Shown here: positions 23,473-34,100 of the stretch, piece by piece
How the letters are laid out: each line of letters starts with the position of its first letter
Numbering within the stretch: position 1 is the first letter of the stretch
From: Rachicladosporium sp. CCFEE 5018
Lineage: Eukaryota > Ascomycota > Dothideomycetes > Cladosporiales > Cladosporiaceae
Assembly: GCA_002077045.2 (NCBI GenBank)
Contig: KZ111160.1
Coordinates: forward strand, 141,674 to 205,673
Length of the DNA: 64,000 nucleotides
Direction: 5' to 3'
Program-made: the position numbers and the translations under genes
Notes under the pieces: generated by a model
Seen by the model: only the letters and a program-made list of their open reading frames with translations
The model's database searches: none
Told to the model about the DNA's origin: nothing

Positions 23473-23708
23473 GCTCGGTCGTAAGATATGCTACGCTCGT
23501 AAGAATGGGCATGGCCGCGCTGAAAATGCATAAGATATGGGACTCTGTGGTTCCTCGTCTCTTAGTCTGGAGATCAATGCACTTTGGAGACGCGCCGTTT
23601 GACGCGTCGGGCAGTCGGAGGAAAGAGCGCCGAGATGGACGTCACTCGCAATGGCGCATGTGTGCATGTGTGCTGCGACCATACACTTTAGGCGTTGTAG
23701 CCAAGATC

Positions 23709-24377
23709 ATGAGCACACCCATTCCAGAACGTCGAGCTCCTCTTCTCACGCTGCCGGTTGAGGTTCGCAACGAGATCTACAGCTATCTGCTGCCCAAGCG
23801 GCATCATCCCGAAAAGACCACATATATCCGCGGCAGCATCGTCAGCGTCTCCCATTGTCCGCCTCAAAGCACTCTACTCCTCATCCACCCCGTGATCAGC
23901 CAGGAACTACTCGACTACCATCGTCACGTAGCCCGGTATTATCTCAGTATCTCTCATGGATTCGCATTGACTGGCGAAGATCGGGACTTCAACAGCATCT
24001 TCACTCCTGATGTGCTCAAGTGTATCCGACATCTGGACATCTACATCCTCGCAAACGCAGCACTGCTTCGCTCCTTCCCTAGTGAGACCCCGGAAACCGC
24101 CTGGGCAGAGATCGGAAGAAGACTTGAAGGTTTGTGCGAGGTCTTTGCTCACTCGCCACACCCGAAGCGAGTAAACATCCGCTGGTTGGATGGTTTCCCT
24201 CCCGGACCTACCCAACCGAAGCTGAAGATCCTGGAAGTGCTCGGGACGCTGTCACGCGACTTGAGCTTCGTGGTAGATCGCGCTTGTTACGCACGCAGCT
24301 TCCCAGACATTCACCCACCGTCAAAAGTCTTGCGTCAGGCTGTTGGTGAGGTTGTCAGAAGACTTAACGAGCGGTGA
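23709..24377 (+). CDS. 2EXR/F-box-like domain protein, copy 1
   Basis: 222 residues from the ATG at 23709. The open frame extends to 23505, but those codons lack similarity to copy 2 and cover the divergent promoter. The N-terminal motif LLTLPVEVRNEIYSYLL is the F-box-like/2EXR opening common in filamentous fungi, where such proteins occur in large families of unknown function. It shares with the next gene a core of LLIHP.I..EL..YH, a later E.CEV segment, and .IRW.D. Overall about one third identical by eye. Substrate-receptor activity in an SCF complex is possible but not shown. Only 32 bp separate its stop from the next start. Confidence 0.75.
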   Translation: MSTPIPERRAPLLTLPVEVRNEIYSYLLPKRHHPEKTTYIRGSIVSVSHCPPQSTLLLIHPVISQELLDYHRHVARYYLSISHGFALTGEDRDFNSIFTPDVLKCIRHLDIYILANAALLRSFPSETPETAWAEIGRRLEGLCEVFAHSPHPKRVNIRWLDGFPPGPTQPKLKILEVLGTLSRDLSFVVDRACYARSFPDIHPPSKVLRQAVGEVVRRLNER

Positions 24378-24409
24378 ATGTGCCATCTTAGCGATCTATT
24401 CGGAATTCA

Positions 24410-25087
24410 ATGACGAGCCCGCCACTCCTTGCACTGCCTTTCGAGCTGCGTCTTGAGATCTACACCGCATTGCTCGCGGCGTCTGGCCGGGACCACGACC
24501 GGCTGTACGAGCTACAGCAAGACCTTCTGCACGTCGATATCCGGCCGCCATCGAACGCAGAGCTTCTCATCCATCCCAGCATCACACGCGAGCTCCAGAG
24601 CTACCATACAGACAAAGCAACGTTCCAGCTGGCAATCTCACTCCTGGATCACCGCGACAGCAATGGTCCTCACCCTGGTCTCGTGAAGCTGCGGAGCTCG
24701 CCACTTCTCCATCGGATGAAGACCCTCGAACTCACGTTCGTGCTCTTCCAGAGCGGACCGCGTCGCCCCTGGCATACTCGTAAGCATCCGCCGGAGTTGC
24801 TAACAGCCTACCGCGTCGAGATCTGTCGCAAAGCGCAGGAGGCGTGCGAGGTGTTGGCTGAGGTGAGTCAACTCAAGGATGTTAGCATTCGCTGGAGAGA
24901 TGCGATAGGCGTCGGACCCGCGCTAGTGAAACCCGAGACCCTGGCTCCGCTGCGCCTGCTGCCGAGAAGTGTGAGCCTGCGTATCGGGTGGGTCACGGTA
25001 GATATGTATGAGGACATGGAGGCTGTTATGGCGGCTACGAAGACTGTGCTTGAGCAGGTCGTAGGTGACATCGATCGATCTCGTTGA
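24410..25087 (+). CDS. 2EXR/F-box-like domain protein, copy 2 (tandem paralogue)
   Basis: 225 residues, single exon. Starts PPLLALPFELRLEIYTALL, the same F-box-like/2EXR opening as copy 1, and shares NAELLIHPSITRELQSYH and EACEVLAEVSQLKDVSIRW with it. Same strand, 32 bp downstream: a tandem duplication that has diverged. A 44-nt interval (24374-24417, GTGAAT..ACGAG) would join the two ORFs in frame if spliced, but it lacks a good branch site. I favour two genes, possibly co-transcribed. Function unknown. Confidence 0.72.
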   Translation: MTSPPLLALPFELRLEIYTALLAASGRDHDRLYELQQDLLHVDIRPPSNAELLIHPSITRELQSYHTDKATFQLAISLLDHRDSNGPHPGLVKLRSSPLLHRMKTLELTFVLFQSGPRRPWHTRKHPPELLTAYRVEICRKAQEACEVLAEVSQLKDVSIRWRDAIGVGPALVKPETLAPLRLLPRSVSLRIGWVTVDMYEDMEAVMAATKTVLEQVVGDIDRSR

Positions 25088-25448
25088 ACATTAGGTGATG
25101 GACGAACACGCAAATAACAGAAAAAGCGGATTTCTCGAAAGCACCGGGCAGTCGACAACGCTAGTATAGACCGTGCTGCATTGACTGATGAAAGTAAATA
25201 TTGCCTATGAGAGATGCCGGATGAGAACATCTCTCTCGTCGACAGCCTAGTTCAGTAGTACACTTGCGACGTGGCATATCACAGCATCTTCGTTCTTGGT
25301 GGACTGCTGAGCGGTCCGTCTATCCTGTCACTCGCGTGACGAGGTATCTCGTAGAGATAGCTTCGAACCGTAAGAGCAGGTGTCTATCAGGCTGTACGAT
25401 CGAGATCTATACGTCTATACATGATTCCTTGCCGCCAAGCTGTACAGG
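25088..25448. other. Convergent intergenic region
   Basis: Between the 3' ends of 2EXR copy 2 and the ceramidase. Nothing recognised. Confidence 0.5.
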
Positions 25449-26523
25449 CTACGAAGCTTTGACGTGTCCGTTAGCCGGCTTCGCATGGCCGTTCGCCGTG
25501 CCATTCAAGGGAGTCCTTCTCACACACTCCGGCACACTGAGGAGATGCGGCCAAATGACATCGTACTCCTCTTGTTGCCCGTCCAGGCATCGTCGGAGCC
25601 ACACGCCCCAGGTGATGTAATGAAACGCTACCACCACAAGTCAGCAAACGATCCACGACCCTCAGCGCAATACAACGCAGACTCACCTCCTATCCCAGTG
25701 CCCAAGTGCCATATACCGTGTCCTTCCAGGAGGAAGCCCCAGGGCATCCCGATCTCGTGTCTGGTCTTCCTCAACCACCCACACTGCTCGTTGTCCAGAC
25801 TCCAGATCGCGAAGGCGCCCAGGAAACACGTAACTCCGAAGACAATCATCCACCACATCTTCCCCAGTATAGCCCTGTCTCTCTTGTCGACTCTCTCCTG
25901 CTCCACTGTACTAAGCTTGTTGTTGGTCCCCCGCCAGTACGGTCTCAAATTCCCTTCCATGACCTAGATTGACCGCGTCAGCACCGTGATCGTAAGTAGC
26001 GTGTACGCGTTCTGATGAAACGTCGGATCCTGCAAATAATGATAATACCCCGTGATGAAGATCGCCAGACTAGCCATCCCCACCCCCAGCGCAACTTGCA
26101 CCCCTCCACTCCGCTTGTGCGCAAAGCTCGCCCATGTCATCAGACAAGTCGTATAAATCATACTCAGCTCATCCACCAGCTGCATCGGGTACTTGAGCGT
26201 TGCATGGAAGGCGAAGCTGCCAGAGCCGACTATCAGGTAGCCGATGAATGTTATGAGGAAGATGCGGTCGTGGTTGTAGCGCAGACTGTTGGCTATGCCG
26301 CGGTAGGCGAGGTAAATGAAGAGGAGGTTTGTGACGGCGTTTATAGGCTCCGCGATGAGGGGCGTGAGGTAGTAGTTCTATGGAGTGTTAGTAGGAATCA
26401 AGCGGGAGGATTGGTCTGTGAGGGACTTGCTTCCTCGCACCAGTCGAGGGTGGACGTGATTGGAGCCCAGTAGCCATCGGTGCGTTCGGGCGGGTAGGCT
26501 ATTGAGGGAAGAGGGAAGCCCAT
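25449..26523 (-). CDS. Alkaline ceramidase (ACER/YPC1/YDC1 family), interrupted by an in-frame TAG
   Basis: Three exons: 26523-26431, 26377-25687 and 25627-25449 (320 codons plus stop). Hydrolyses ceramide to sphingoid base and fatty acid in the ER/Golgi membrane. Family marks in order: YPPERTDGYWAPITSTLDWC at the start, ENYYLTPLIAEPINAVTN, FLITFIGYLIVGSGSFAFHA (Ser/His of the metal site), YPMQLVDELSMIYTTCL, TGYYHYLQDPTFHQNAY, then GFLLEGHGIWHLGTGIG and YITWGVWLRRCLDG. Intron 1 uses a GC donor (GCAAGT at 26430-26425) with a CTAAC branch. The reading frame is intact except TAG at 25966-25964 (codon 169), between VLTRSI and VMEGNLRPYW, where homologues have an aromatic residue. No intron can remove it in frame. 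It is either a nonsense allele, a readthrough stop or an error. Confidence 0.8.
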
Positions 26524-26876
26524 AATGGAAAGCCTCTCTCAAGCAATGCTAGGTAGCTGCGGTGGCACACGCGGGTAGGGACCTTGACAGCTGGAGGAGG
26601 TAACGACAACGCGGTACACAGTTTGCTATAGCGCACAGAACATCAACAACGAAACATTGACCACACGCCGCGACTACCCGCACGACGACTCTGCTCGACA
26701 CGTGCCATTACCGTTGGTCAGCTAGCGGATACGCGTCTCAAGCATCGACTCTCGCGCCGTCTCAACTTTGCGAAGCCTGGAGGCTACGTCACTTGTGTCC
26801 GAGCTTAGCATGTGCCTGACACGTGCCGAGAAAGCGTGTGCTGCAGGTAATGACTATCTGTGCTGCAAACATCAAC
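26524..26876. promoter_or_regulatory. Divergent promoter with two identical E-box sites
   Basis: Shared by the ceramidase (minus) and prefoldin subunit 1 (plus). The 10-mer GACACGTGCC, containing the palindrome CACGTG, occurs at 26697-26706 and again at 26818-26827, the second about 50 bp before the prefoldin ATG. CACGTG is the binding core of Cbf1/Pho4-type bHLH factors; binding here is inference. Confidence 0.5.
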
Positions 26877-27383
26877 ATGGCCATACCGAACGAAAAGCTA
26901 CAGGCGGTATGTCAATGTCGAGTCACTCTGTAGTGTCGCGCCTCCACCAATCGTAGAAGCGATTGCAGGCACAATCCTCGAAAAACACTGACGGCAGTGC
27001 AGCTCCTAGAGGAGATCCAAGCCAAAGCACAATTCTCGTCGCAGCAGCTTGGAATAGTGCGCACTCAACTCGCATCACAGGCTCGGAAGAAGCGTATGCT
27101 GGAGCTGTCGACAAAGGAGCTCGACGCGCTGCCCGGGGCGACGCCGGTCTACAATGGAGTCGGCAAGATGTAAAGTTCTTCTTTCCGAGAGAAAAACCAC
27201 TGGAGACTAACGTATAACAGGTTCGTTGGCACTTCGACACAAGACGTCAAGAAGGAGCAAACACGAGAGGCTGAAGCCGTAGTAAAGGAGATCGAAAATC
27301 TGAAGAAGAAAGAGAACTATCTCGAAACAACTCTCAAGAATAGCCAGGAGCACATGGATGCGCTGTTCAAGCGTGCTGGATGA
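26877..27383 (+). CDS. PFD1: Prefoldin subunit 1
   Basis: Three exons, 26877-26906, 27003-27169 and 27221-27383, giving 119 residues, the usual length for this beta-type subunit. It reads MAIPNEKLQA|LLEEIQAKA, then SQQLGIVRTQLASQARKKRM, LDALPGATPVYNGVGKM|FVG and ENLKKKENYLETTLKNSQEH. This is two helices forming a coiled coil around the beta-hairpin with the VY.GVGKMF signature. The first intron (26907-27002, 96 nt) is longer than most here and its acceptor is the AG at 27001-27002. Role: part of the hexameric co-chaperone that passes unfolded actin and tubulin to the CCT chaperonin. Starts opposite the ceramidase. Confidence 0.92.
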
Positions 27384-27980
27384 TGGACCGTCATTCTGTA
27401 CGCGATATCTCTGTTTCACGTGGCGCCTCGCAAACCACAGAACAAAGTAGAGACGTGCCCCCGAGTGCGGATGATCTAAACCCGACCAGATCTCTGCTAC
27501 GACTGGCACGAAAGGACAACGCGATCATCGAGACGAGACTTGATACCGACCTGTCACCTCAGGCCAGTCTTACGGCACAAGGGACAGTAGTGCCTCAGGA
27601 CTCGATCTCTAGGCTGCGAGGCAATTGAAGGCCCATTCAGGGCGTACCTCAGACAACTGGGCACGCGCTCGACGAAGTCGTTATCGAGGAGCAAGCGCTT
27701 GAGAACTGATTGCTCCTGGATCATCAGAATGAGGAGGGCGCATGCAGGGGATGTGCACTGTAGTCCGCATTTGACAAGCATTGGCCTTGGCCCGCCAAGC
27801 TTCGTTCCCCGCAGCTTGAGGATCGCTCAAGCATCATGACGATGAGCTCACTCCTCCCCGGCAATGCAGCATCGCCAGCGCAATCGATCTTTCGCTGCCG
27901 GCATGCGATATCATACATTTTGTCCCACGCTCGCGCTGTAAGTCTCTCCCGGTCTCTATCACACTCCAGTCATTGTAAGC
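27384..27980. other. Intergenic region upstream of the yellow/MRJP gene
   Basis: No ORF with recognisable features. The right part is the promoter of the downstream gene. Confidence 0.45.
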
Positions 27981-29375
27981 ATGTCTCGCCTTGTTCTTGC
28001 TACTCTCGTTCTGTCCGTATCTGCATCTCAGTACTTCGCAACACCACCTGGTGGCTATCGCCCGTTCGGACCAAACTATAATCATGGCGCGTATCCGCTA
28101 GACTTTTCGATCATTGGTCCTGAGATAGAGGCGGTACACGACTCTCAGCAGGTATGTGCTCCGATTTCTCCAGAGGCGTCGTGAGCACGTCCCACGTGTG
28201 GGAACCCTTTGCTACGGCAGCATGAGACGATCTCTACATTGCATCTCAAGACAAGGCACATTCGCTGACCGTCCAGACAGGCACCGACTGGACTCGCCAT
28301 AGACACCCACCATAACATCTACCTCACCTACCCCCGCAACAGTGGCTCAACGCCTTCGAACATTGTGATCTGCACTTCCTTCAACGATGAGAAGCCATGG
28401 CCCAACGCCGCAATTCAAAACTGCACCTCCGGCCAAGATCCCAGCACCTGCTTCATCAACGTCCAGAACGTGGTCCTGGACTCCATCTCCCAACTCTGGA
28501 TCGTAGACTCCGGAATCCCATACAACGCCACACCGAACAGCAACGCCATACCGGGCGGCGCGAAGATCATGTCCTTCAACGAGACGACTGGCAAGCTGAT
28601 CAAAACCTACACCATCCCCACAGCTCTCCTAGCACACGGCATGAACGCCAACGACGTCCGCATAAACAACACCCTAGGCGCCGGAGGCTTCACATTCATC
28701 ACAGACGAATCCCGCAACTCCTCCATTCTCGCCATCAACCTCGCGACCGGCGCAACCACCCGTCGCCTCTTCAACACCTCCGTCGTTCGCGCGGATGAAG
28801 GCTACGTAGGCTCCTACAACGGCGAGCCTGTGTACAGCTGGAACGGCACGAATCGCTCCTACACGACCACAGGCGCTGACGGCATCGCGCTGGCCAGCGG
28901 CAACTTTTACTGGGGCGTCCTGGCGAGTCGGAGATTCTACTACATCAGCCAGGAAGTCATGGCAAACTTCTCGCTCTCCGACGCCGAAGTCCTGGCCGCC
29001 GTTCAGTATCCTGGGAACTGCGCATCCGAGCAAGCGGGCTTCTCCGCCGATGATAACGGTCGGGTTTATATCTTCGCGTCTGAGCAGAACGCTATATACT
29101 ACGTGGACACGCTGCAATCGCAAGTAACGGAGACCGTCAACGGCGTGCCGCCTAATGGCACGGGATTGGTGAAGGCTGAGAACTATGTCGTCAAGACACT
29201 TGTGCGAAACGCTATGATTCAGCACGCTGATAGTGGAGCTATTCTGGACGGGTGGTTCTACTTCAATACGAATCAGCTGGAGTATAGTCCGCGCTTTAGG
29301 TATGGGAATGTTGATGCGAGGAAGGGTCCGTTTAGGAGTTTTCGGATTTGGGTTGGAGCTGGGCCGGCGGCGTGA
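27981..29375 (+). CDS. Secreted yellow / major royal jelly protein family protein
   Basis: Exons 27981-28151 and 28281-29375 (intron 129 nt, GTATGT..GACAG, CTGAC branch) give 421 residues. A signal peptide (MSRLVLATLVLSVSA) precedes a six-bladed propeller of the yellow/MRJP type: GLAIDTHHNIYLTYPR, LDSISQLWIVDSG, NDVRINN, FTFITDESRNSSILAINLAT, GADGIALASGNFYWGVLASR, DDNGRVYIFASEQNAIYYVD and WFYFNTNQLEYSPRF. Many N-x-S/T sites suggest glycosylation. The family is best known from insects and some bacteria; fungal members are common in filamentous ascomycetes but their ligand or substrate is unknown. Extracellular location is inferred from the signal peptide. Confidence 0.88.
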
Positions 29376-29704
29376 TGGGTGGAAGAGTGAGGTCATATAT
29401 GATACCGGCGAGATCACGGTGGGGAAGTGCTTGAGGCTCGATGAAGCGAGCGATTTCTCAAGAGCGAGAATTGCGCGCTATGTACATCTCTCCATCCGGC
29501 ATTCATCACCGGTCACTGTATGCTCGCCGCACACATTGTTTTGCCCATGGGAGCAAGAGGCAAATTTCATCTATGTCGTGTTACTTGGTCTGTACACTCC
29601 TCCACATCGCGAACACCCATTGATTTCCCAGCAACTCCAAACAGCGGACTTCGATAGCGGCGACGGCGTTCCAGCTCGTCCAAGCAACGAAAGGGAGATG
29701 CGTC
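29376..29704. other. Convergent intergenic region
   Basis: Between the 3' ends of the yellow/MRJP gene and the small acidic-tail gene. Nothing recognised. Confidence 0.45.
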
Positions 29705-30354
29705 TCAGTCCGTACCAGACGTCGACGACTCATCAGTCGATCGCCTCTTCGCTTCGGGTGCATCAGGCATCTCCTAAGAACGCAAGTCAGCAACCATCGT
29801 CTCCATCAAAGGGACGATGTACTCACATCCTCAGCCTTCCTCTTCGCCCCAGCGCTAGCCTGTAGCGCACATCCTGCAGTCGCACCCACATTCACACCGG
29901 ACCTCATGGCAGCAGCTCCAACAGCAGCAGCAGCAGCGACACCGTGCACACTGCTTCCCTTCGCCTTCAACCCAACGCCACCGACCACATTTCGATCACC
30001 CACGACAGTGATACCGCAGTTGATCGTCAGATCCACTCTGACCCGTCGCTTGCCGCTGAACTCATTGACCTGCTTCAGCGCAGTGACCAGCAAAGCGCTC
30101 AGCGTTGTAGCATCTGCTAGTGGTGAAGGCGAGGGAGGAACGAGGTTGTTGTTCCCGTGCACGGCTTGCTGGGCGTTGATCGTCAGACGCAGTGGTTGTT
30201 CGTCGTCATCGCTGTCATCTGCTTCGTCGTCTGATGCTGAGGCTTCACTAGCTGCGTAGGGTGGTGGCGGTGGCAACGTGTCCGTTGGTGAGGGGAGTTG
30301 CTGAGGGTGGCGGAGACGGTCTAGTGTGAGCTTGTTGTTGAGAAGACGGTCCAT
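29705..30354 (-). CDS. Hypothetical protein with acidic linker (198 aa)
   Basis: Two exons, 30354-29827 and 29773-29705. The 53-nt intron has a GTGAGT donor, a GCTGACTTG branch region and CTTAG acceptor, phase 0. I start at MDRLLNNKLTLDRLRHPQ (30354). The frame is open a further 50 codons upstream, but those look like leader sequence. Visible features: a Pro-rich stretch, an acidic Asp/Ser run (EASASDDEADDSDDDE), then a conserved-looking segment LSALLVTALKQVNEFSG followed by RVRVDLTINCGITVVGDRNV, an Ala/Gly-rich region and a charged tail EAKRRSTDESS. The second exon would be missed by ORF calling alone. No family recognised and no signal peptide or membrane segment; intracellular location is likely. 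Confidence 0.6.
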
Positions 30355-31119
30355 GTTGATTTGTGGTTTGGGTCCGATCAGACGAGCAGAGCGCGAAGTA
30401 GCAGTATTCCGGAGAAGCAGAGACGACGGCTTAAATATACCGCGGTCACTGAAAGCGACACCGACGGAATTGGCTGGAGGCTGCTTGATGGCACTGCAAA
30501 GCACTCGACGAGATGAGCACGCTCAAGTGAGATGAACAGGCGAACAGAAACACCAGGCGAGACGAGATGAAGATGATGTACTTAACACTGACTGCTACGT
30601 TGCCCGACGTGTACACTAGGTGGCCGGGCGCTATCGTGCAGCTTGCGACAATAGGATGGAGTAGAGTTTGGGAGTACAATAGCTGGCGAGAGCCGACAAT
30701 AAGAAACAGTGGGGTGAGGAACTCGGGCCGGGGTTTGAAGTGAGCTTCCGATTGGCTGAGTCGCGTTTCGACTGCGTCCCCACAGATGATGCTGCTATTG
30801 TCGTTCACATTGAGACTGTAATCACATAGTGTTGCCCGGTGGATAACGTTGCAGTCGGGCGAATGAATAGCGCAATCAGACTGATCCCAGAGGCAATGTC
30901 TAAGCCGAGGTGCACCAGACTACGAATCAAAATATGCAGAAGGCGCTGACTTTCATGGAAGAGTTCGGTGCTTTCTAGATGTGCACACATACATTCATAT
31001 CTCAACATCGGTCTGCCATCCCGCCCATGCCACCACGAGCGATCCTACAGCTCCCGTACAAAAATCGAAAGGGTATCATCCGACATGCTGTAAACCCACA
31101 ACTCCCGCAAATGCATCGC
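30355..31119. other. Intergenic region
   Basis: Promoter of the 198-aa gene on the left and 3' flank of the giant repeat protein on the right. Short ORFs only. Confidence 0.45.
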
Positions 31120-34100
31120 TCACAAACCCGCAATCTTCTTGAACCAGCTAGACTTGCTGTCGCGAGCTGGCATCACTGGTCTCCCACCCATCATGCTGTC
31201 GTAGCCTAAGGAGTTGATCGGCCCACCGCGACTGCGGTCACCTGTACTTCCGTTGCTACTGCCCTGCTCCCTCCGCTTCTTCGCGTGTCGCAACTCCCTT
31301 GCAGTCGTCTCGTCCATCGGCTCCGGGGCGTCGTCCGCGGCATAGTGTACCGGTGCATCAATTATCGTGCCTTCGATCGGCGGCGGCGGAGGCGGATCTT
31401 CATTGAGGTAATTCACCCACGAAGCAGTCTTATCTTTTCCGGTCTTTATGTAAGGCGCACCGTCAGCATAGCCCTTTCTGGCTTCTTTACCACGGGAGGT
31501 TTGCTCACCGGTGCGCGTAGAGACATAGCCATCAGCTGCTGGAGCTGGATAGTCGGAGCGCCGACGCGAGGTGCGAGGCCGGTCTTTGTCGACCGCTGGG
31601 TCACCTTCGGCTTTTCGAGCGCGACGCTCTTCGTGGCGTGCGCGGCGAGCTTCGTCGTCTTCGGGCTGGTCCATGTAGGAGCGACGCCGATCGGTCTTGG
31701 GACGCGGTGTCGCCTCTTCAGCCGCGCGTTGCTTGCGGCGTTCGCGGCGCTCTGCAGCTTTCGCCTCCTCTTCTTGCGCTATACGATCACGCTCGGCGTG
31801 CCTGGCCTTCCTTTCTTCGCGTCGCCTGGCATCATCTTCAGCTTGGGCCTCCTGAGCAGCGCGGTCCCTCTCAGCTCGACGATCGTCCTTCTGTTTAGCA
31901 CGTGAGTCTTCATCGGCAGCTTCCCGCTCCTTGCGTGCCCGTCTCTCAGCCCGACGAGCTTCGCGTGCAGCTGTCTCCTCGTCCTCGCCCAGCGGTGCAC
32001 CATCCGTCAGCCCATCCGCATCCGAAGCTTTGCGAGGTCGGTGTACTCTGCGATCATCCCGGCGCAATCGCTTCGATCCCTCGTCGTCGTACGCAGATCC
32101 GCGCTTGCGACGGGAAGCATCGTACTCGCTATCGTACGCCTTGCTTTGCCGCCGATCGGGTGCCGGACGCGCGGCAAACGCACCCAAGATGCCACCCACC
32201 AATCCGGCCTTCTTCCACACTGAGTCAGTGCGCTTCATGGGCGAGGGTCGCTCGATATTGCCAGCGTCATCAGGTCCAGACATGATGTCCCGCGGCGCGT
32301 CGACCATCACAGCGTCCTCTGCACCGAGACCACCCGACATGTAGGCGGAGTCGCGCTTGGAGCGGCGGATCTTGCGATCCTTCTTCGGTTCCTCGGCGTC
32401 AGGAGCATCGACGACGATCATGTCATCGCTGTCGATCGCATACGGGTCGGGAATCTTGCGAGTCTTCTTCTCCTTGGTCGTATTACTTCGACCAACGCCC
32501 ATGATCTTCGCAGCCTTTGCAGCCATGTCCTTGCCATCGTCAGGTGGTGGCGACATCATGCCATTGTCTTCCACGGCAGTTGAGTGGCGTCTTGATGGCC
32601 TTGGCGCTGAGGACGAAGTCGGCTGACGTGTAGACTTTGAACGTGACGGCGTAGCAGCAGCAGCGGAAGCAGCAGCGCCCATGCCGAACATGCCACCCAG
32701 GCTCATACCACGCGACGTTGATGGTCGAGATTTACTCCCAGTCTTGGCATCCTTATCCGAACCGGACGACTTGGAGGCCTTCTCCAGTGGATCCCGTTCA
32801 GACGGCTTGCGCGCAGACTTGGATCTAGACAGTCCTGATGGTCGCTCCTTGACGGGAGATGCACTCTCATCCTTCGATGACTTCCTCTCTGGCTTCGGCT
32901 TCGCAGGCGCGGTACCCCAGAATCCCCATGAGCCAGTACCTTGGTCGCGGACGACCTTCGGGCGTTCCTTCCTGGCTGAGTCCTTGGGATCCGATCGACG
33001 GGACTTCTCCGGCGGTGGCGTTGGCATTGCAGGCTCGTCCATATCGAGCAAGTCATCGTACGCACGCGAGGTCTGCGGCGCATCAACGATCATCGGTGAC
33101 TCCTTCACTTCCTTCCTCGAGGTCGACTTGCTGGACTTCTTGTCCTTGCTGCTTGATGACTTTTTGGCGGCAGAGGCATTCATGTCGGCTGCGGCTGAGT
33201 TGAAGTAGTCTTCAACGGGAAATCCTCCGGGTACAGGTGTTGGCGGCGGCTTGATGTCGGCTGCAGGTGACAGGACGTCTCTGTCTCTCCTTGATGAAGA
33301 GGTAGTCTTAGAACTTTTCTTCGCTTTCTTGTCTTCGACAGGCGGTGGAGGCGGAACTTCGATCACAGGTTCAGGCACAAATTCAGGCTCCAAGGCACGC
33401 GGGGGTGAGCTTGCGACCTTCGACTTCTTGAGATCCTTGGTCTTGGCGGGCGGTTCGACAGGCTCTCCTTGCAGTGCCTTGATGCGATCCTGTATAGTTG
33501 ATGATTTCGATGTTTTGCTCTTGGATGCTGACGTGAGTGCTGCGGCCGATGATTTGGGAGGCGATGAGGCTGACTTGAGCTGCGCGTCGTCCGCGAAGTT
33601 GATTTCTGGCATCTTCGCTTCGCCGTTCGCGCCCGAGCGCTGATTGGCTGACGCGTCCTTACCAATCTCCTTCCCGGATGTGGCTTTTTTATTAGATTTG
33701 AGTGACGCACCCCAGAATCCCCAGCCGTCCGCCTTCGCCGTCTCGGGTGACGGCTCGCCGTCGAGGCCCGCTGCGAGGTCTGCGCTCGGTATGTCGTCAA
33801 GTATTGATGCAAGCGGGTCGGGCTTCACATCACTCTTCTTGCTGCTTGACTTGGTGAGCTTGTCGCTACCCTTCTTTTTGCTGTCCTTGTCTTTGTCCTT
33901 CGAGGATGATTTCTTGGGCGGTGCTTCGTCGATAATGTCGAGAATCTCGTTCGGGTCTTCAGCAAGTGCTGCAGCGAAGGCGTCATCGTCTGCCTTCTTC
34001 TGCGCCGCAGCTGCATCGTCCTTCTCCTTCTGCTCCTTCTCCTTGTCTTTCGTAGTTTTGCTCGTAGTCTTGCTGCCACCTCCAAAAAGTCCCCATCCAC

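Noticed and set aside
26963..27217. 84-codon plus-strand ORF
   Set aside because: Wrong-frame shadow of prefoldin subunit 1, which is clear once the 96-nt and 51-nt introns are removed.
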